DNA from: Candidatus Zhuqueibacterota bacterium
GTDB taxonomy: Bacteria > Zhuqueibacterota > Zhuqueibacteria > Zhuqueibacterales > Zhuqueibacteraceae
Direction: 5' to 3'
Length of the DNA stretch: 60,246 nt
Assembly (NCBI GenBank): GCA_022616415.1
Contig: JAKEEU010000424.1
Coordinates: forward strand, 1 to 60,246
Position 1 is the first letter of the stretch. Each line of letters opens with the position of its first letter. This document shows positions 1 through 9,102 of the stretch, one piece after another. Below the pieces are notes generated by a model. The model searched no databases. It was not told the origin of the DNA and was given only the letters and a program-made list of their open reading frames with translations. A program made the translations under genes and the position numbers.

Positions 1-54
1 CCCGCTCGTTCGCATTGCCGCTCGCCTTCGGCGATGGCTGGCAGGTAGGCGGGC

Positions 55-119
55 GAAGTTCGACTTGGGCAGTAAGTTCTTGCAAATTTTGAAACATCGT
101 TTTGCCCAAGTCGAACTTC
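55..119. repeat. Dispersed hairpin repeat, family A, copy 1
   Basis: A 16-bp arm (55-70, GAAGTTCGACTTGGGC) is repeated in exact inverted orientation at 104-119, with a 33-nt spacer. The right arm overlaps the stop codon of the methyltransferase gene, so the hairpin sits exactly at the 3' end of the helicase-methyltransferase operon and may terminate it or protect its 3' end. A second copy with the same arm pattern and a similar spacer lies at 36257-36321, which makes this a dispersed family rather than a single terminator. Confidence 0.75.
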
Positions 120-3100
120 ACTTGCGTCTCTCCGCCTCCTCCACGATCGCGATCTCCTCCGCCGTCAGGCCGTACAGCCGATACACCAATTGATCAATCT
201 CGCCTTCCAGCGCTGAGACATCGGCGGCTGGATTGGCGCGTTTGGCGGCAAGGATTTGATCTACAAAAGCACTGAAGGCCTTTATACTCGATTGGTTTGA
301 AGACTCAAACTTAATTGGAAGCGAAGCGAGTTCATTTCTTTGAACATGTAATGTTGGGAATGAAGTCTCATAATAAAACTTCATCAGCGTGGAATTTAGC
401 AAAGCAAGTAAATATTTCAGTATGTCCACGCGCTTTTTTTTGTCACTAATAATTAAAACGTCTTTCACGTAAAAATTTTTATCATCAAATGTTCCGATCA
501 AACCATCACCAGTATCTCGCATTAACACCTTTGGCTGTTCAAAACGGTCTTTAATCCCTGGGCGAGCCGTACTCTTATGCGCCGTCATCTCGTCTGGCAC
601 ATACCAAACGTATTCACCTTTGAATTCGTAAAAATAACGCCCTATATCTTCACCACGAAGAAGCGGTTTATGATCTCTAGATGATTTTTTAAACGACAGG
701 AATTTGTCGTCATCACCAGTCTTTAGGCCAAAAGATATTTCAAAAATGGATCCAAGTTGTTGAGTACCACGGACTATTTTTTCCTTAATTCGATCTATTT
801 GTACGTTCGACGAAAGGTCAAATATCGACTTATAAGTGGTTTCGAAGTGTTTTTGTGGAACTCGTTTGAAAGTTACGTACTGCAATTCAGTTGCAGGTGC
901 AATTTGTGCCACTTGAATTTCATTATCATCGGAACTGTGCCTAGAAAAAATCAAAATGCAAGTCTTAACGGTTGCGCTTTCGAAAACATCACCTTCATAA
1001 TCAACGATCTTTCTAATCGATGCGTTCTGCAATAGCAATTTTCTAAGAGCATAAAAACTATCGAGTCTTAAAAAGCCGTTTGACACAATAAACGCAAACA
1101 TTCCATTTTGCTTTAAGATAGCCAAAGATTTTTCTATGAAGCAGCAATATAGATCGGATTTCTTTTCAAACGATGAATATAACTTCCAAAGTTGCTGTTT
1201 GATCTCTGTTGAAAGTTTATGGGGTCGTACATATGGTGGGTTGCCAATTGTGATATTGAACCCATCAACCCCAAACATCCATTCCGTATCAAAAAAATCT
1301 GCCGAAGCGTTCTGGTCGTAGGGATCCCAATAAGCCAACTTGTGCGTTGTCTCACGAGGGAAGCCATCTTGCAGGAGTAAGTCACTAATCTCGGCGCGGA
1401 GCTTGGCGTCCAGCTCGCGGTATTTGGTTTTGGTCTTAGGCGTGCGGGCGATAAAGTGGTTGCGACGCACTTCAGCCAGTTCTTTTTCTTTCTGATCGAT
1501 GTCGGGGTTGCGCAAGATAAGCTGGACGGGTTTCTCGATACCCATCAACGTATTGGCCGCGACAAACTTGGTTTCCAAATTAGGCAAGGGGCGAATGCCG
1601 CGATTTTCCTGCGCCTCATCCATCTTTTGATCCACAACGAGCGAAATAAAGAAACGCAATTTGGCAATTTGCACGGCGATGGGCTGGATGTCCACGCCAT
1701 AAATGCAGTTTTCGATCAGATAAAGTTTGCGCCCGTAATCCAGCTCGTTTTTGCCAAAGGCTTGCTCGATGTCGGCAACCACTTTTTCCCGCACCATGCT
1801 GTCCGGAATCTCGTTGGCTTTGGCAATTTGCTTCTCTTTCCAACGTTGGTTGCCAGGGTCGAGCTTGGCAAGAATGAAAACCAGCTTGTGCAAAATGCCC
1901 ATCGGGAACGCGCCGGAGCCGCAGGCCGGATCGAGGATTTTGAGTGTATCAATGGCCTCGATCAGTCGCGTAATTTCCTGTGGGCTAAAGCGATGCGGCT
2001 CGTCGTTGTAAGCGAGCAGATGGCGCAGGCGGTTGTTCGTCTCCCGCATTTCGTCTTTATCCTGGCCTAACTTCGATTCAAAATAAGCAATCAGCGACTC
2101 ATCCACCATGTAATTGACGATTTCGCGCGGCGTGTAAAACGAGCCGGTTTGCTTGCGCGCGGTCACGCCGGTTTCGGGGTTGTAGGCGGCCAGCAGATTC
2201 TCAAACACCTTGCCCAACAACTCGGGGTCGAGAGCGACTTCCTCTTCGATCGGCGTGTTCTCGTTGACGGTGAATTTGTAGCTGTCGAAAATATTGATCA
2301 AGCCGCGTACTTTGTAAAGTTTATTGCGTGTGTCGTAAATATCGTTGAGATCGACCTCCTGCTCCTCGGCAAAGAAAAGGAAATCCGGCACTTTAAGTTC
2401 ATTGTCGGTTCGGTCGGAGAAACCGTCAATGCGAATATCCACTTTCTTGCCATTGCTTTCGACCTCCTTATCCAAACACTCGAACAAGCCGCCGTTGAGG
2501 AACGGAATGACCGCGAACATTTGCAGGGCTTCGTCCGGCTTTTTGAAATATTCCCGATAGCGGTACACGTTATGAATCATGTGATGCTGATCGCGCCCGC
2601 CGGCTTGCTTGCTGCGCGAGCGGAATTTGCGGTTGTCTGGCTTTCCCGCCGTGTTCATCTCCGTGTTGAGCGTGGCAAAGAACAGGTTTTGCAGAATGGC
2701 TTTATAATAAGTGCTCTGCTTGGGATCGGCAAATTTGAGAATCTCTTCCACTTTGCGCTGGTTGAACAGCTCCTCCGGCACCAACCCCTTTTCTTTGATG
2801 AACCAGACGAAGATCAATCGCGTAATCAGGCGGATGACACTGGCGTCGTTGCGGGCTTCGGCGTTTTTGCCCGCGCCTTTGGGAAATTTGACGTTGCGGA
2901 CGGCCCAGAAATACCAGTTGGCGACCTCGCGGAAGAAGCGCTTGTTAAGCTCGGAACTGTCCAGCGTTTTTTGCCAGGCGTTGTGCAGCTCCACAAAATT
3001 GGCGAAACCGTGCTTTTCGAACAACTGCGCCAATGAAAGATCAAAAAGAATTTCAAGGTGCGCGCGATGCGGGTTGGCAAAGGCAATATCCTTGACCAAA

Positions 3101-3627
3101 GTGACTTTCTCCAGTACGTCTTTGGATTCGTCGCGTTTGTGCAAGCGGCGGTTGATGATGGACAACGTCAACGTCTGGCCGTGCCGGAAAAGCACCATCA
3201 CCGGCATCGGGAACAGCTTATTGATCTCGCGGGTGATTCCGGCAAGTTGGGTACGGGTGTAACTTCTGCCATGCAAATCAACCGCGAAAAACAAATAGGA
3301 TTCGATAATTGTGTCATCTATCCTTTTACTGGATTCAAAGGAAAGTCGGCCTTGTTCGATATTCGTAATCTCGTCGCCAGTCAGTTGAAACAGCAGATCG
3401 ACTGACTTCCATTCGTCCAATAGCGCATTCTTGGGATTAAGCCGGTTAGCACCATTAAAAGTGGCGGCGACGTTTTCGGCGGTGTTGGGAGAGAGCGTGA
3501 CTTGCTTTTCGCTCTGATAACCCAATGTTTTGAAGAAAGAAAGCGCATTGACGGCGAAATTGCCGGCGCCGAAGTTGCGCAAAGCCAGCGTGATTGTTTG
3601 TTTGGCTTGTTGCTCGGACATGCTCAT
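118..3627 (-). CDS. Eco57I-type (type IIG-like) adenine DNA methyltransferase
   Basis: This is a probable N6-adenine DNA methyltransferase of 1169 residues, large for a stand-alone enzyme and typical of type IIG/Eco57I proteins. The SAM-binding motif DPACGSGAFPMGIL is near residue 562 and the catalytic NPPYV motif near residue 799. The region after about residue 890 fits a TaqI-like target-recognition domain, and the end (LVYRLYGLTAEEI) is the usual tail of such domains. The 500 residues before the catalytic core are family-typical, but I see no clear PD-(D/E)XK nuclease motif, so cutting is probably done by the partner. The ATG overlaps the stop of the upstream helicase gene by 4 nt, which implies translational coupling. 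I infer one restriction-modification or phage-defence unit with the helicase. The target sequence cannot be read from the protein. Confidence 0.85.
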   Translation of the reverse strand: MSMSEQQAKQTITLALRNFGAGNFAVNALSFFKTLGYQSEKQVTLSPNTAENVAATFNGANRLNPKNALLDEWKSVDLLFQLTGDEITNIEQGRLSFESSKRIDDTIIESYLFFAVDLHGRSYTRTQLAGITREINKLFPMPVMVLFRHGQTLTLSIINRRLHKRDESKDVLEKVTLVKDIAFANPHRAHLEILFDLSLAQLFEKHGFANFVELHNAWQKTLDSSELNKRFFREVANWYFWAVRNVKFPKGAGKNAEARNDASVIRLITRLIFVWFIKEKGLVPEELFNQRKVEEILKFADPKQSTYYKAILQNLFFATLNTEMNTAGKPDNRKFRSRSKQAGGRDQHHMIHNVYRYREYFKKPDEALQMFAVIPFLNGGLFECLDKEVESNGKKVDIRIDGFSDRTDNELKVPDFLFFAEEQEVDLNDIYDTRNKLYKVRGLINIFDSYKFTVNENTPIEEEVALDPELLGKVFENLLAAYNPETGVTARKQTGSFYTPREIVNYMVDESLIAYFESKLGQDKDEMRETNNRLRHLLAYNDEPHRFSPQEITRLIEAIDTLKILDPACGSGAFPMGILHKLVFILAKLDPGNQRWKEKQIAKANEIPDSMVREKVVADIEQAFGKNELDYGRKLYLIENCIYGVDIQPIAVQIAKLRFFISLVVDQKMDEAQENRGIRPLPNLETKFVAANTLMGIEKPVQLILRNPDIDQKEKELAEVRRNHFIARTPKTKTKYRELDAKLRAEISDLLLQDGFPRETTHKLAYWDPYDQNASADFFDTEWMFGVDGFNITIGNPPYVRPHKLSTEIKQQLWKLYSSFEKKSDLYCCFIEKSLAILKQNGMFAFIVSNGFLRLDSFYALRKLLLQNASIRKIVDYEGDVFESATVKTCILIFSRHSSDDNEIQVAQIAPATELQYVTFKRVPQKHFETTYKSIFDLSSNVQIDRIKEKIVRGTQQLGSIFEISFGLKTGDDDKFLSFKKSSRDHKPLLRGEDIGRYFYEFKGEYVWYVPDEMTAHKSTARPGIKDRFEQPKVLMRDTGDGLIGTFDDKNFYVKDVLIISDKKKRVDILKYLLALLNSTLMKFYYETSFPTLHVQRNELASLPIKFESSNQSSIKAFSAFVDQILAAKRANPAADVSALEGEIDQLVYRLYGLTAEEIAIVEEAERRK

Positions 3628-6600
3628 TTAATGATCAACCAGGTGATGAGTTCAAAATCAGTTGTGGCATTCGCCTGCTTGGATTGCTCGATTAAAACCG
3701 CGCTGCGATTGGATTGCAGATGGCCGATCGCACGCTTCTTAAACGTGGCGGTAATCGAGGCCACCGCCCGCTCGAGCAATTCATTATATACACTCATATC
3801 GGCGCCATCACGAGTTTGCCGGTCAAACAAGTTGCAGAGGTTTTCATACGGCGCGGACTTGCCGGCGCACAGCAGCCGGAAAATTTCCAAAATCTGTTTG
3901 GGTTGGGCAAAGGTGAAGCGCACCACGCCATCATCGTGAACATAAACCAAAAAATATGGCTGCAGCGGGTTGATCGTCTCATTGCCGGATGAATCGCCAA
4001 GCTGCTTTAGGCAATAGATGACGCCTGGCGCGATCTGCGGATAGCTCGGGTTGGCTGGAACCAGCGCATACAAACCCAGCGGCGCCTCCTGCAAAGGCTT
4101 GCGATTGCTCTCGATGTATTTGCTCAGCTCGAGGCGAAAATCGTCGAGGGTGAATTCGTTGAGCGCCACGCTTTCGCTGAAATCTTCCAAATCCAGCACT
4201 TCATCTTTCAAACGCAGCAACTGCTTGTCGCGGTATTTCAAATCGTCTTTGATGAGATCTTCGATCTCGTCGGTTTTGAGCAGGTTGTCTTCCAGCGTCG
4301 CGGCAATGTCCACCAACGCCATCCGCGCTTCCACGCGGTTTTTGAGCGTGATGTATTTATCCAAATCCTGCGTGGGCCAAAAATTGACCAATTGCACTGC
4401 ATGGTTGATGCTGCCAATCCGGTCGATCCGCCCGAAGCGCTGGATAATCCGCACGGGATTCCAATGAATGTCGTAATTGATCAAGCAATCGCAATCTTGC
4501 AGATTTTGCCCTTCTGAAATACAATCCGTGGCGATGAGCAAATCGATCTCGCCTTCCTGCAGCATGGATTTGATCTTGGCGCGCTGCTTCGATACCGGAG
4601 AAAAGTTGGTGAGAATATGATTGAAATCGTTTTTCCCAAATGAAGTTTTATTTTCGGCGCTGCCGCCGGAAACTAAAGCGAGGTTGATGCCAAGCTCGTT
4701 GGTTGCCCAGTCCTTCACCGCTTCGTACAAATAAACCGCCGTATCGGCAAAAGCGGTAAAGACCAGAATCTTGCGATTGGGCTGCCCCAACTTGTTGGTG
4801 GTGGGTTGACGGACTTTGTTTTCGATGAGGGCTTTCAGTTTTTGCAATTTGGCATCGCGTTCTTCGGTAACGTCCTTGGCGGCGAGATAAAGCAAATTGA
4901 GCTGGGCCCGATCACGCATTAAATCTTTCAACCAGGCTTCAATGTCGAGATGAGCAAGCTGGTATTTCAGCTTGGTGCCGACCTCCAAAGCTTCCTGCAA
5001 TTCATCGTCGGCGAGATCGGCAGAAGCGAGCGCCTCCACATCGATTTCCCCGTCAGCTTTTATCTGTTTGAACTTTTGAATTTTTTCTTCCAACGCCTCG
5101 ATTTTGTCAATGGTACGGCTCATCGTGATTTGAAAAGATTTGACCGAGCTTTCCAGCCGCTTCAAGAAATTGACTTTCATCATGCCGATCAGAAAATACT
5201 CGCGTTGTTCCTGGGTAAAAGGAAGATTGGACGGCTGCGCGTAAATCTCGCGATGCTCGTCCTTCAAATACTTCGAAGGGTTGAATAAGGATAATTGATA
5301 ATTGGAGATTTCATCATTCAATTTATCATACGGCATGAATTTCTTTTGCACGTCGATTTCCGGAAAGATGGCGAGCGGTTTCAGCCTTTCCGGAAAACCG
5401 CCGAGCCGAGCGATGGCGTCTTTGTAATATTTTTGGATGTGCTGGCGCGAGCGCGCGATAGTGAGCTCATCAAGGAGCTTGAAAAAGGCGGAGCTGAGTT
5501 TTTCCAAAAGCTCGGCGGTTTTTCTTCTGGAGCTTTGCTCCCTCGCCCAGCGATAGAATTGTTGTTGCGCCACCTTCAATGTTTCTTGAAGATTCTCCAC
5601 CCCAATGGAATCTTTAAACGCCTCATCTTTTCCTTCGGTCAGAAAATAAATCTGATTGCGCAGATCTTTCAGGTCATTGTTGACCGGCGTGGCGGATATG
5701 AGCAGGACTTTGGTTTTAACGCCGGACTTGATGATGTCGTCCATGAGCCTCTCGTAACGGCTTTTTCGGATGATGTTGCCGTCCTCGTCCCGCCGGCCTT
5801 TGGTGTTGTTGCGGAAATTATGGGATTCGTCGATCACGACCAGATCGTAATTGCCCCAGTTGATATTCGCCAGATCGATGTCGCCTGATTTGCCGTTTTC
5901 CCGGCTCAAATCAGTATGCGAGAGAACTGTGTAACCAAAACGGTCTTTTAAGAAGGGATTGAGCTCGCTATTGTTTTGAGCTTGATAAACCGTCCAGTTT
6001 TCCCGCAATTTCTTCGGGCAAAGCACCAACACCCGTTCGTTCTTCAGCTCGAAATATTTGATGATCGCCAACGCTTCGAACGTTTTGCCCAAACCGACGC
6101 TATCGGCAATGATGCAGCCGTTGTGTTTGAGGATTTTGTTGATGGCGCCCTTGACGCCATCCTTTTGAAAACTGAACAGCGACTTCCAGACTTCGGTATC
6201 GACAATTTTGATTTTTTCGTCGAGCAGCCCGCCTTTGGCTTGATCCGACAGAAAATCCTCAAAAACATGGAAAAGCGTCTTATAGTAAATAAACTCCGGC
6301 GCATGGTTTTGGTAAAGTTGCTCCAAATAATGCAGCACCTCGGGCTTGACGTCTTCCACCAATTCCGCGTCATTCCATATTTCATCAAACCAGGCTTTGA
6401 GGTCGCGCCGATCCCGATTGCTGTCCACTTCCAGGTTGAGCTCAATGTTGCTGGCGCCGGCCATCAGTCCCAATCCGCGAACCGTGAAGTTCGAGCTGCC
6501 AATGATGGCTTCTTCAATGCCGCGGTTGTCGATATGATACATTTTTCCATGCAACAGGTTGGACTGTTTCACCGACCTGATCTGCGATTTCGCCGCCAGC

Positions 6601-6926
6601 CACTCGGCACATTCTTTTGCCACGCGCTTCTGCTGCAAGCGATTTTGCAAACGCAACCCGTCATCCTCAATCTTGAATGCTTTTTTATCGACTTTATCGG
6701 GATCGAGTGCTCTAACGAACCGAGGCTCGCCGAAAAGAAATTCCAGGCACTCGATTTTTGCAAGCTCCTCCTTCAACGATTCAAAAGCATAGATGGTGAA
6801 GTAAGCGGAAACAATCGAAAGCTTGGAGCCATCCTTGATTTTGTCTTTCAAAAAATCACCGACCGTCCCCCGATGGTGATTGTCCCGAATTCCCGACATT
6901 TGCAGAGAAAGATTATGTTGTGGCAT
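3624..6926 (-). CDS. PLD nuclease-SNF2 helicase fusion protein
   Basis: The protein, about 1100 residues, joins a phospholipase D-type nuclease domain to a superfamily 2 (SNF2-like) helicase. A single PLD motif is visible: HGK near residue 127 followed by GSSNF near 142. The helicase shows Walker A DSVGLGKT near 279, the DESH box near 365, and motif VI QRFGRIDRIG near 835. A long lysine- and glutamate-rich segment lies between the two RecA lobes. The ATG at 6926 is preferred over a GTG at 6935, because AGGTGA lies 5 nt before this ATG. The stop overlaps the start of the methyltransferase. The likely role is translocation and cleavage of unmodified DNA, with the neighbouring methyltransferase protecting self. 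DISARM uses a similar set of activities but has extra drmA and drmB genes, which are absent here. Confidence 0.82.
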   Translation of the reverse strand: MPQHNLSLQMSGIRDNHHRGTVGDFLKDKIKDGSKLSIVSAYFTIYAFESLKEELAKIECLEFLFGEPRFVRALDPDKVDKKAFKIEDDGLRLQNRLQQKRVAKECAEWLAAKSQIRSVKQSNLLHGKMYHIDNRGIEEAIIGSSNFTVRGLGLMAGASNIELNLEVDSNRDRRDLKAWFDEIWNDAELVEDVKPEVLHYLEQLYQNHAPEFIYYKTLFHVFEDFLSDQAKGGLLDEKIKIVDTEVWKSLFSFQKDGVKGAINKILKHNGCIIADSVGLGKTFEALAIIKYFELKNERVLVLCPKKLRENWTVYQAQNNSELNPFLKDRFGYTVLSHTDLSRENGKSGDIDLANINWGNYDLVVIDESHNFRNNTKGRRDEDGNIIRKSRYERLMDDIIKSGVKTKVLLISATPVNNDLKDLRNQIYFLTEGKDEAFKDSIGVENLQETLKVAQQQFYRWAREQSSRRKTAELLEKLSSAFFKLLDELTIARSRQHIQKYYKDAIARLGGFPERLKPLAIFPEIDVQKKFMPYDKLNDEISNYQLSLFNPSKYLKDEHREIYAQPSNLPFTQEQREYFLIGMMKVNFLKRLESSVKSFQITMSRTIDKIEALEEKIQKFKQIKADGEIDVEALASADLADDELQEALEVGTKLKYQLAHLDIEAWLKDLMRDRAQLNLLYLAAKDVTEERDAKLQKLKALIENKVRQPTTNKLGQPNRKILVFTAFADTAVYLYEAVKDWATNELGINLALVSGGSAENKTSFGKNDFNHILTNFSPVSKQRAKIKSMLQEGEIDLLIATDCISEGQNLQDCDCLINYDIHWNPVRIIQRFGRIDRIGSINHAVQLVNFWPTQDLDKYITLKNRVEARMALVDIAATLEDNLLKTDEIEDLIKDDLKYRDKQLLRLKDEVLDLEDFSESVALNEFTLDDFRLELSKYIESNRKPLQEAPLGLYALVPANPSYPQIAPGVIYCLKQLGDSSGNETINPLQPYFLVYVHDDGVVRFTFAQPKQILEIFRLLCAGKSAPYENLCNLFDRQTRDGADMSVYNELLERAVASITATFKKRAIGHLQSNRSAVLIEQSKQANATTDFELITWLIIK

Positions 6927-6939
6927 AACACTCACCTAA

Positions 6940-7017
6940 TCAAAACTTGGAGTTCGGGCGCAGCTCATCGGCGGCGTCCCATAAGCGTTTTTCAATTTCG
7001 TTGTGATTGGCTGGCAT
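6940..7017 (-). pseudogene. Relic of the N-terminus of a type I HsdM methyltransferase
   Basis: A 25-codon frame starting at ATG 7017 reads MPANHNEIEKRLWDAADELR and stops five codons later. That string is the classic start of one HsdM subfamily (N-H-x-E-I-E-K-R-L-W-D-A-A-D-E-L-R-x-N-S). A functional HsdM has about 500 residues, so only the first exon-like stretch survives. It ends 14 nt before the helicase ATG. The sequence match is by recall of the family, not by search. It suggests that a type I restriction locus once stood here, and was replaced by the helicase-methyltransferase pair. Confidence 0.6.
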
Positions 7018-7132
7018 GCGTCAAAACTTTTATCGCTTGCTCTACCCGCATTTACCACGGAGGGCAAATTACGTAAGCTTATAATTTAAGGAAGTTTCAG
7101 GAAAAAGCAAGAAACATTCTACTTCGCAACCG

Positions 7133-7162
7133 GATCATTTTGCCGGCGCCGGCAAAGTGATC
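7133..7162. repeat. 30-bp near-perfect palindrome
   Basis: The arms at 7133-7147 and 7148-7162 pair with one mismatch and no loop, around a central GCCGGCGCCGGC core flanked by TTT/AAA and GATCA/TGATC. It lies between the zinc-ribbon gene, which is read toward it, and the helicase operon, which is read away from it. It could be a terminator without a T-tract or a binding site for a dimeric regulator of the defence operon. Confidence 0.55.
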
Positions 7163-7206
7163 AGGGTTAAGATGCTTCAGGTTTTCAAACGAGTTCTTCG
7201 GTCAGG

Positions 7207-7512
7207 TCAACAAAATGATCCTCGCGTGTGACTTTCCGGAGCGACAAAATTTGCGCCGCAAGCAGGACAGTGAAATCGGTGTTGCGCAGTGTCCACTTCG
7301 GAGAATCGCAAGCCGGTGTCAACTCCACGCTTCGATGCTTTCGATACGATCAGAAGACCGTGACAAGTGACATCTTCTTCGAGACCGCATTTGGGGCATG
7401 CAAGCAGGTCGCGATCTTCAACAAACATCCCCAACTCTTTGGCGCGCTCTTGCCGCTCTTTCACTTGTCGGGCTAATCCGAATATGTCATGAAACAAATG
7501 ATCTTCTTTCAT
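7207..7512 (-). CDS. Small zinc-ribbon protein of unknown function
   Basis: The product is about 101 residues, with two CPxCG knuckles (CPKCG near residue 39 and CPACG near 84 from this start) that should bind one zinc ion. The first 35 residues look helical and charged. I do not recognise a named family. A start ten codons upstream (7542) would fall inside the stem of a terminator-like hairpin at 7535-7554, so ATG 7512 is preferred, although no strong ribosome binding site precedes either. It sits between two defence genes on the same strand and may be an accessory DNA-binding factor, but nothing in the sequence proves this. Confidence 0.55.
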   Translation of the reverse strand: MKEDHLFHDIFGLARQVKERQERAKELGMFVEDRDLLACPKCGLEEDVTCHGLLIVSKASKRGVDTGLRFSEVDTAQHRFHCPACGANFVAPESHTRGSFC

Positions 7513-7534
7513 TATATAAAACTCAAAAATTGGT

Positions 7535-7554
7535 GCAAGCATTTTTATGCTTGC
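7535..7554 (-). terminator. Hairpin after the yhcG-like gene
   Basis: An 8-bp perfect stem (GCAAGCAT at 7535-7542, ATGCTTGC at 7547-7554) encloses a 4-nt loop. On the minus strand it is followed within 4 nt by ATTTTTG. It lies about 50 nt downstream of the yhcG-like stop codon and fits a weak rho-independent terminator. Confidence 0.5.
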
Positions 7555-7601
7555 GACCCGATTTTCAAGATTAGTTTTACTGAGACACTAAAGTCTCTGA
7601 C

Positions 7602-8729
7602 TCAACTCTTGACTTCACCGGACTTCCATGTCACTTTAGTGGAAGTTTGTGTTCGCTCAACAAGCTGCCGGCGGGCGATCTGGATCGCCTCGCGTAATTT
7701 CCGCTCAAGAATATTTCGTGGAGGAAGCTCGGTGAGATACTCCGCCACGCGGATGCCACTTTTCTCCAGTTGCAAAAGCTCAACGTGTTCTTCAGACTTT
7801 CCGGCACACAAAATGAGTCCGATAGGAGATTCTTCACCGGAACGTTGCTCGTGCTTTTCCAGCCAACGCAAATACAATTCCATTTGTCCCTTATCCGCCG
7901 CTTGGAAACGGCCCAGCTTAAGGTCGATTGCCACCAAACGGCGCAATCGGCGGTGGAAAAAGAGGAGATCGAGATAATGGTCAATATTATCCACCGTAAT
8001 GCGCTTCTGGCGGGCAAGAAACGCAAAGTCGCTTCCCAGTTCGATGATGAAGCGCTCAAGCTCGCGCAGGATGGCGGTCTCAAGATCACTTTCGCTGTAG
8101 GTGTCCTTGAGATCGAGAAAATCCAGCATGTAGGGATCGCGGAAAACCAAATCGGGGGTAATTTGGTCAGTTTCTCGGAGCGCTGTCAATTCCTGTTTGA
8201 TGAGTTGATCCGGCTTTTTTGATATGGCAGTACGTTCGTACAACATGCCTTGAATTTTGGCGCGGAGAGTCCTGACGCTCCACCGCTCGAGACGACACAA
8301 TTCAGCATAGAAATTGCGTTCGAGATCATTCGACAGGTAGATAATCTCCAAGAAATGGCTCCACCCCAATTGTCCAGACAGTGTCTGGACAATCTTTGAA
8401 TCAGGAAAAACTTCCGCAAGGCGAATCATATTAAACAAGTTGGAACGTGAGAATCCCCGCCCATACTCCAAAGCCAACTGCGCGCTTAGTGCATTAACAA
8501 TACGTTTGCCATATTCAGCGCGCTGTTCTAACAGAACCTCACGACGGATATGATCCCCAACCCTCCAATAAAGTGCCACCAAGCGAGCGTTGGCCGCATA
8601 GGATATCTGCAAACGAGCTTCGTGGATGAACCTGCGGATGTCGCTTAAAAGCCGTTGCGTCACGGCAAGCTCGGAGGCCGCCGTTTTTATGGAGACAATT
8701 CTTTTGTCCGGATCTGATTTCTTGCCCAT
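7602..8729 (-). CDS. YhcG/DUF1016 family PD-(D/E)XK nuclease
   Basis: The protein has 375 residues from ATG 8729. An N-terminal DUF1016 helical domain (about 20-190) is followed by a C-terminal PD-(D/E)XK nuclease domain (about 200-360). Typical family text is present: FLARQKRITVDNIDHY, DLLFFHRRLRRLVAIDLKLG and GQMELYLRWLEKHE. The active-site ELK of most members reads DLK here, which keeps the acidic residue and the lysine. The ATG is chosen over an upstream GTG (8747), because GGAAGG lies just upstream of the ATG. Members of this family are often found in defence islands and mobile elements. The neighbours here (restriction, toxin-antitoxin and AbiE remnants) agree with that, but the exact role is unknown. 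Confidence 0.82.
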   Translation of the reverse strand: MGKKSDPDKRIVSIKTAASELAVTQRLLSDIRRFIHEARLQISYAANARLVALYWRVGDHIRREVLLEQRAEYGKRIVNALSAQLALEYGRGFSRSNLFNMIRLAEVFPDSKIVQTLSGQLGWSHFLEIIYLSNDLERNFYAELCRLERWSVRTLRAKIQGMLYERTAISKKPDQLIKQELTALRETDQITPDLVFRDPYMLDFLDLKDTYSESDLETAILRELERFIIELGSDFAFLARQKRITVDNIDHYLDLLFFHRRLRRLVAIDLKLGRFQAADKGQMELYLRWLEKHEQRSGEESPIGLILCAGKSEEHVELLQLEKSGIRVAEYLTELPPRNILERKLREAIQIARRQLVERTQTSTKVTWKSGEVKS

Positions 8730-8765
8730 AGTGTTACCTTCCGCCACGGCGGTTTTCTCTCTAGT

Positions 8766-8938
8766 TCAATTCACAACAAATTCGTTGGCATATTGCGATT
8801 GGCTCACGCGATAGAGCAACCGTTCGACGGCATAACGTGGAACGACTAAATTGAAGTTCTTCCCTTGCTCTCGTGCTCGATTATAAAACCGTTGCCGCAC
8901 AATGCGGGAACATTTTTTATTGCCCGTTGCTTTTTCAT
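8766..8938 (-). pseudogene. Relic of an AbiEii/AbiGii-type nucleotidyltransferase toxin
   Basis: One minus-strand frame reads VRQRFYNRAREQGKNFNLVV and then RYAVERLLYRVSQSQYANEF before a TGA at 8766-8768. This matches the conserved start of AbiEii toxins (family pattern: ...RxRLLNxAREQGxDFxLLLxRYAxERLLYRLSQSPYADRFVLKGA...). Everything after the FV position, including the nucleotidyltransferase core, is gone. The natural ATG at 8936-8938 is in another frame: adding one A to the A5 run after it would restore frame. Both a frameshift and a truncation are therefore visible. The 8730-9102 stretch holds no intact gene: only this relic and a repeat element. Confidence 0.6.
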
Positions 8939-9013
8939 GCCACTAATGCTTCCAAACCGGAAAAAGTGCACACAATTATTAATAAATGCAAGCATTTTTA
9001 TCCAACCGTCTAG

Positions 9014-9089
9014 TGCCTCACTGACGGGTGGAAACAGAAACCGTCCAGACGCTGCGAGCGTCCGGACGGTAATCCACCAATCTGAGGCA
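9014..9089. repeat. Dispersed palindromic element, family B, copy 1
   Basis: The outer ends TGCCTCA (9014-9020) and TGAGGCA (9083-9089) are inverted, as are GGGTGGA and TCCACC further in. The core is a 14-bp stem (9040-9053 and 9057-9070, ACCGTCCAGACGCT / AGCGTCCGGACGGT) with a 3-nt loop and one mismatch. A larger copy with the same ends and the same core arms is at 27580-27721. The layout is that of a small non-autonomous element. Confidence 0.75.
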
Positions 9090-9102
9090 ATACTATCACA
9101 TA

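Noticed and set aside
1456..3405. Several long plus-strand open frames (up to 295 codons) opposite the methyltransferase gene.
   Set aside because: They mirror the codons of the minus-strand gene, have no family features, and lack ribosome binding sites.
5976..7076. 366-codon plus-strand frame opposite the helicase N-terminus.
   Set aside because: The minus strand has clear PLD and Walker motifs in the same interval; this frame is a shadow.
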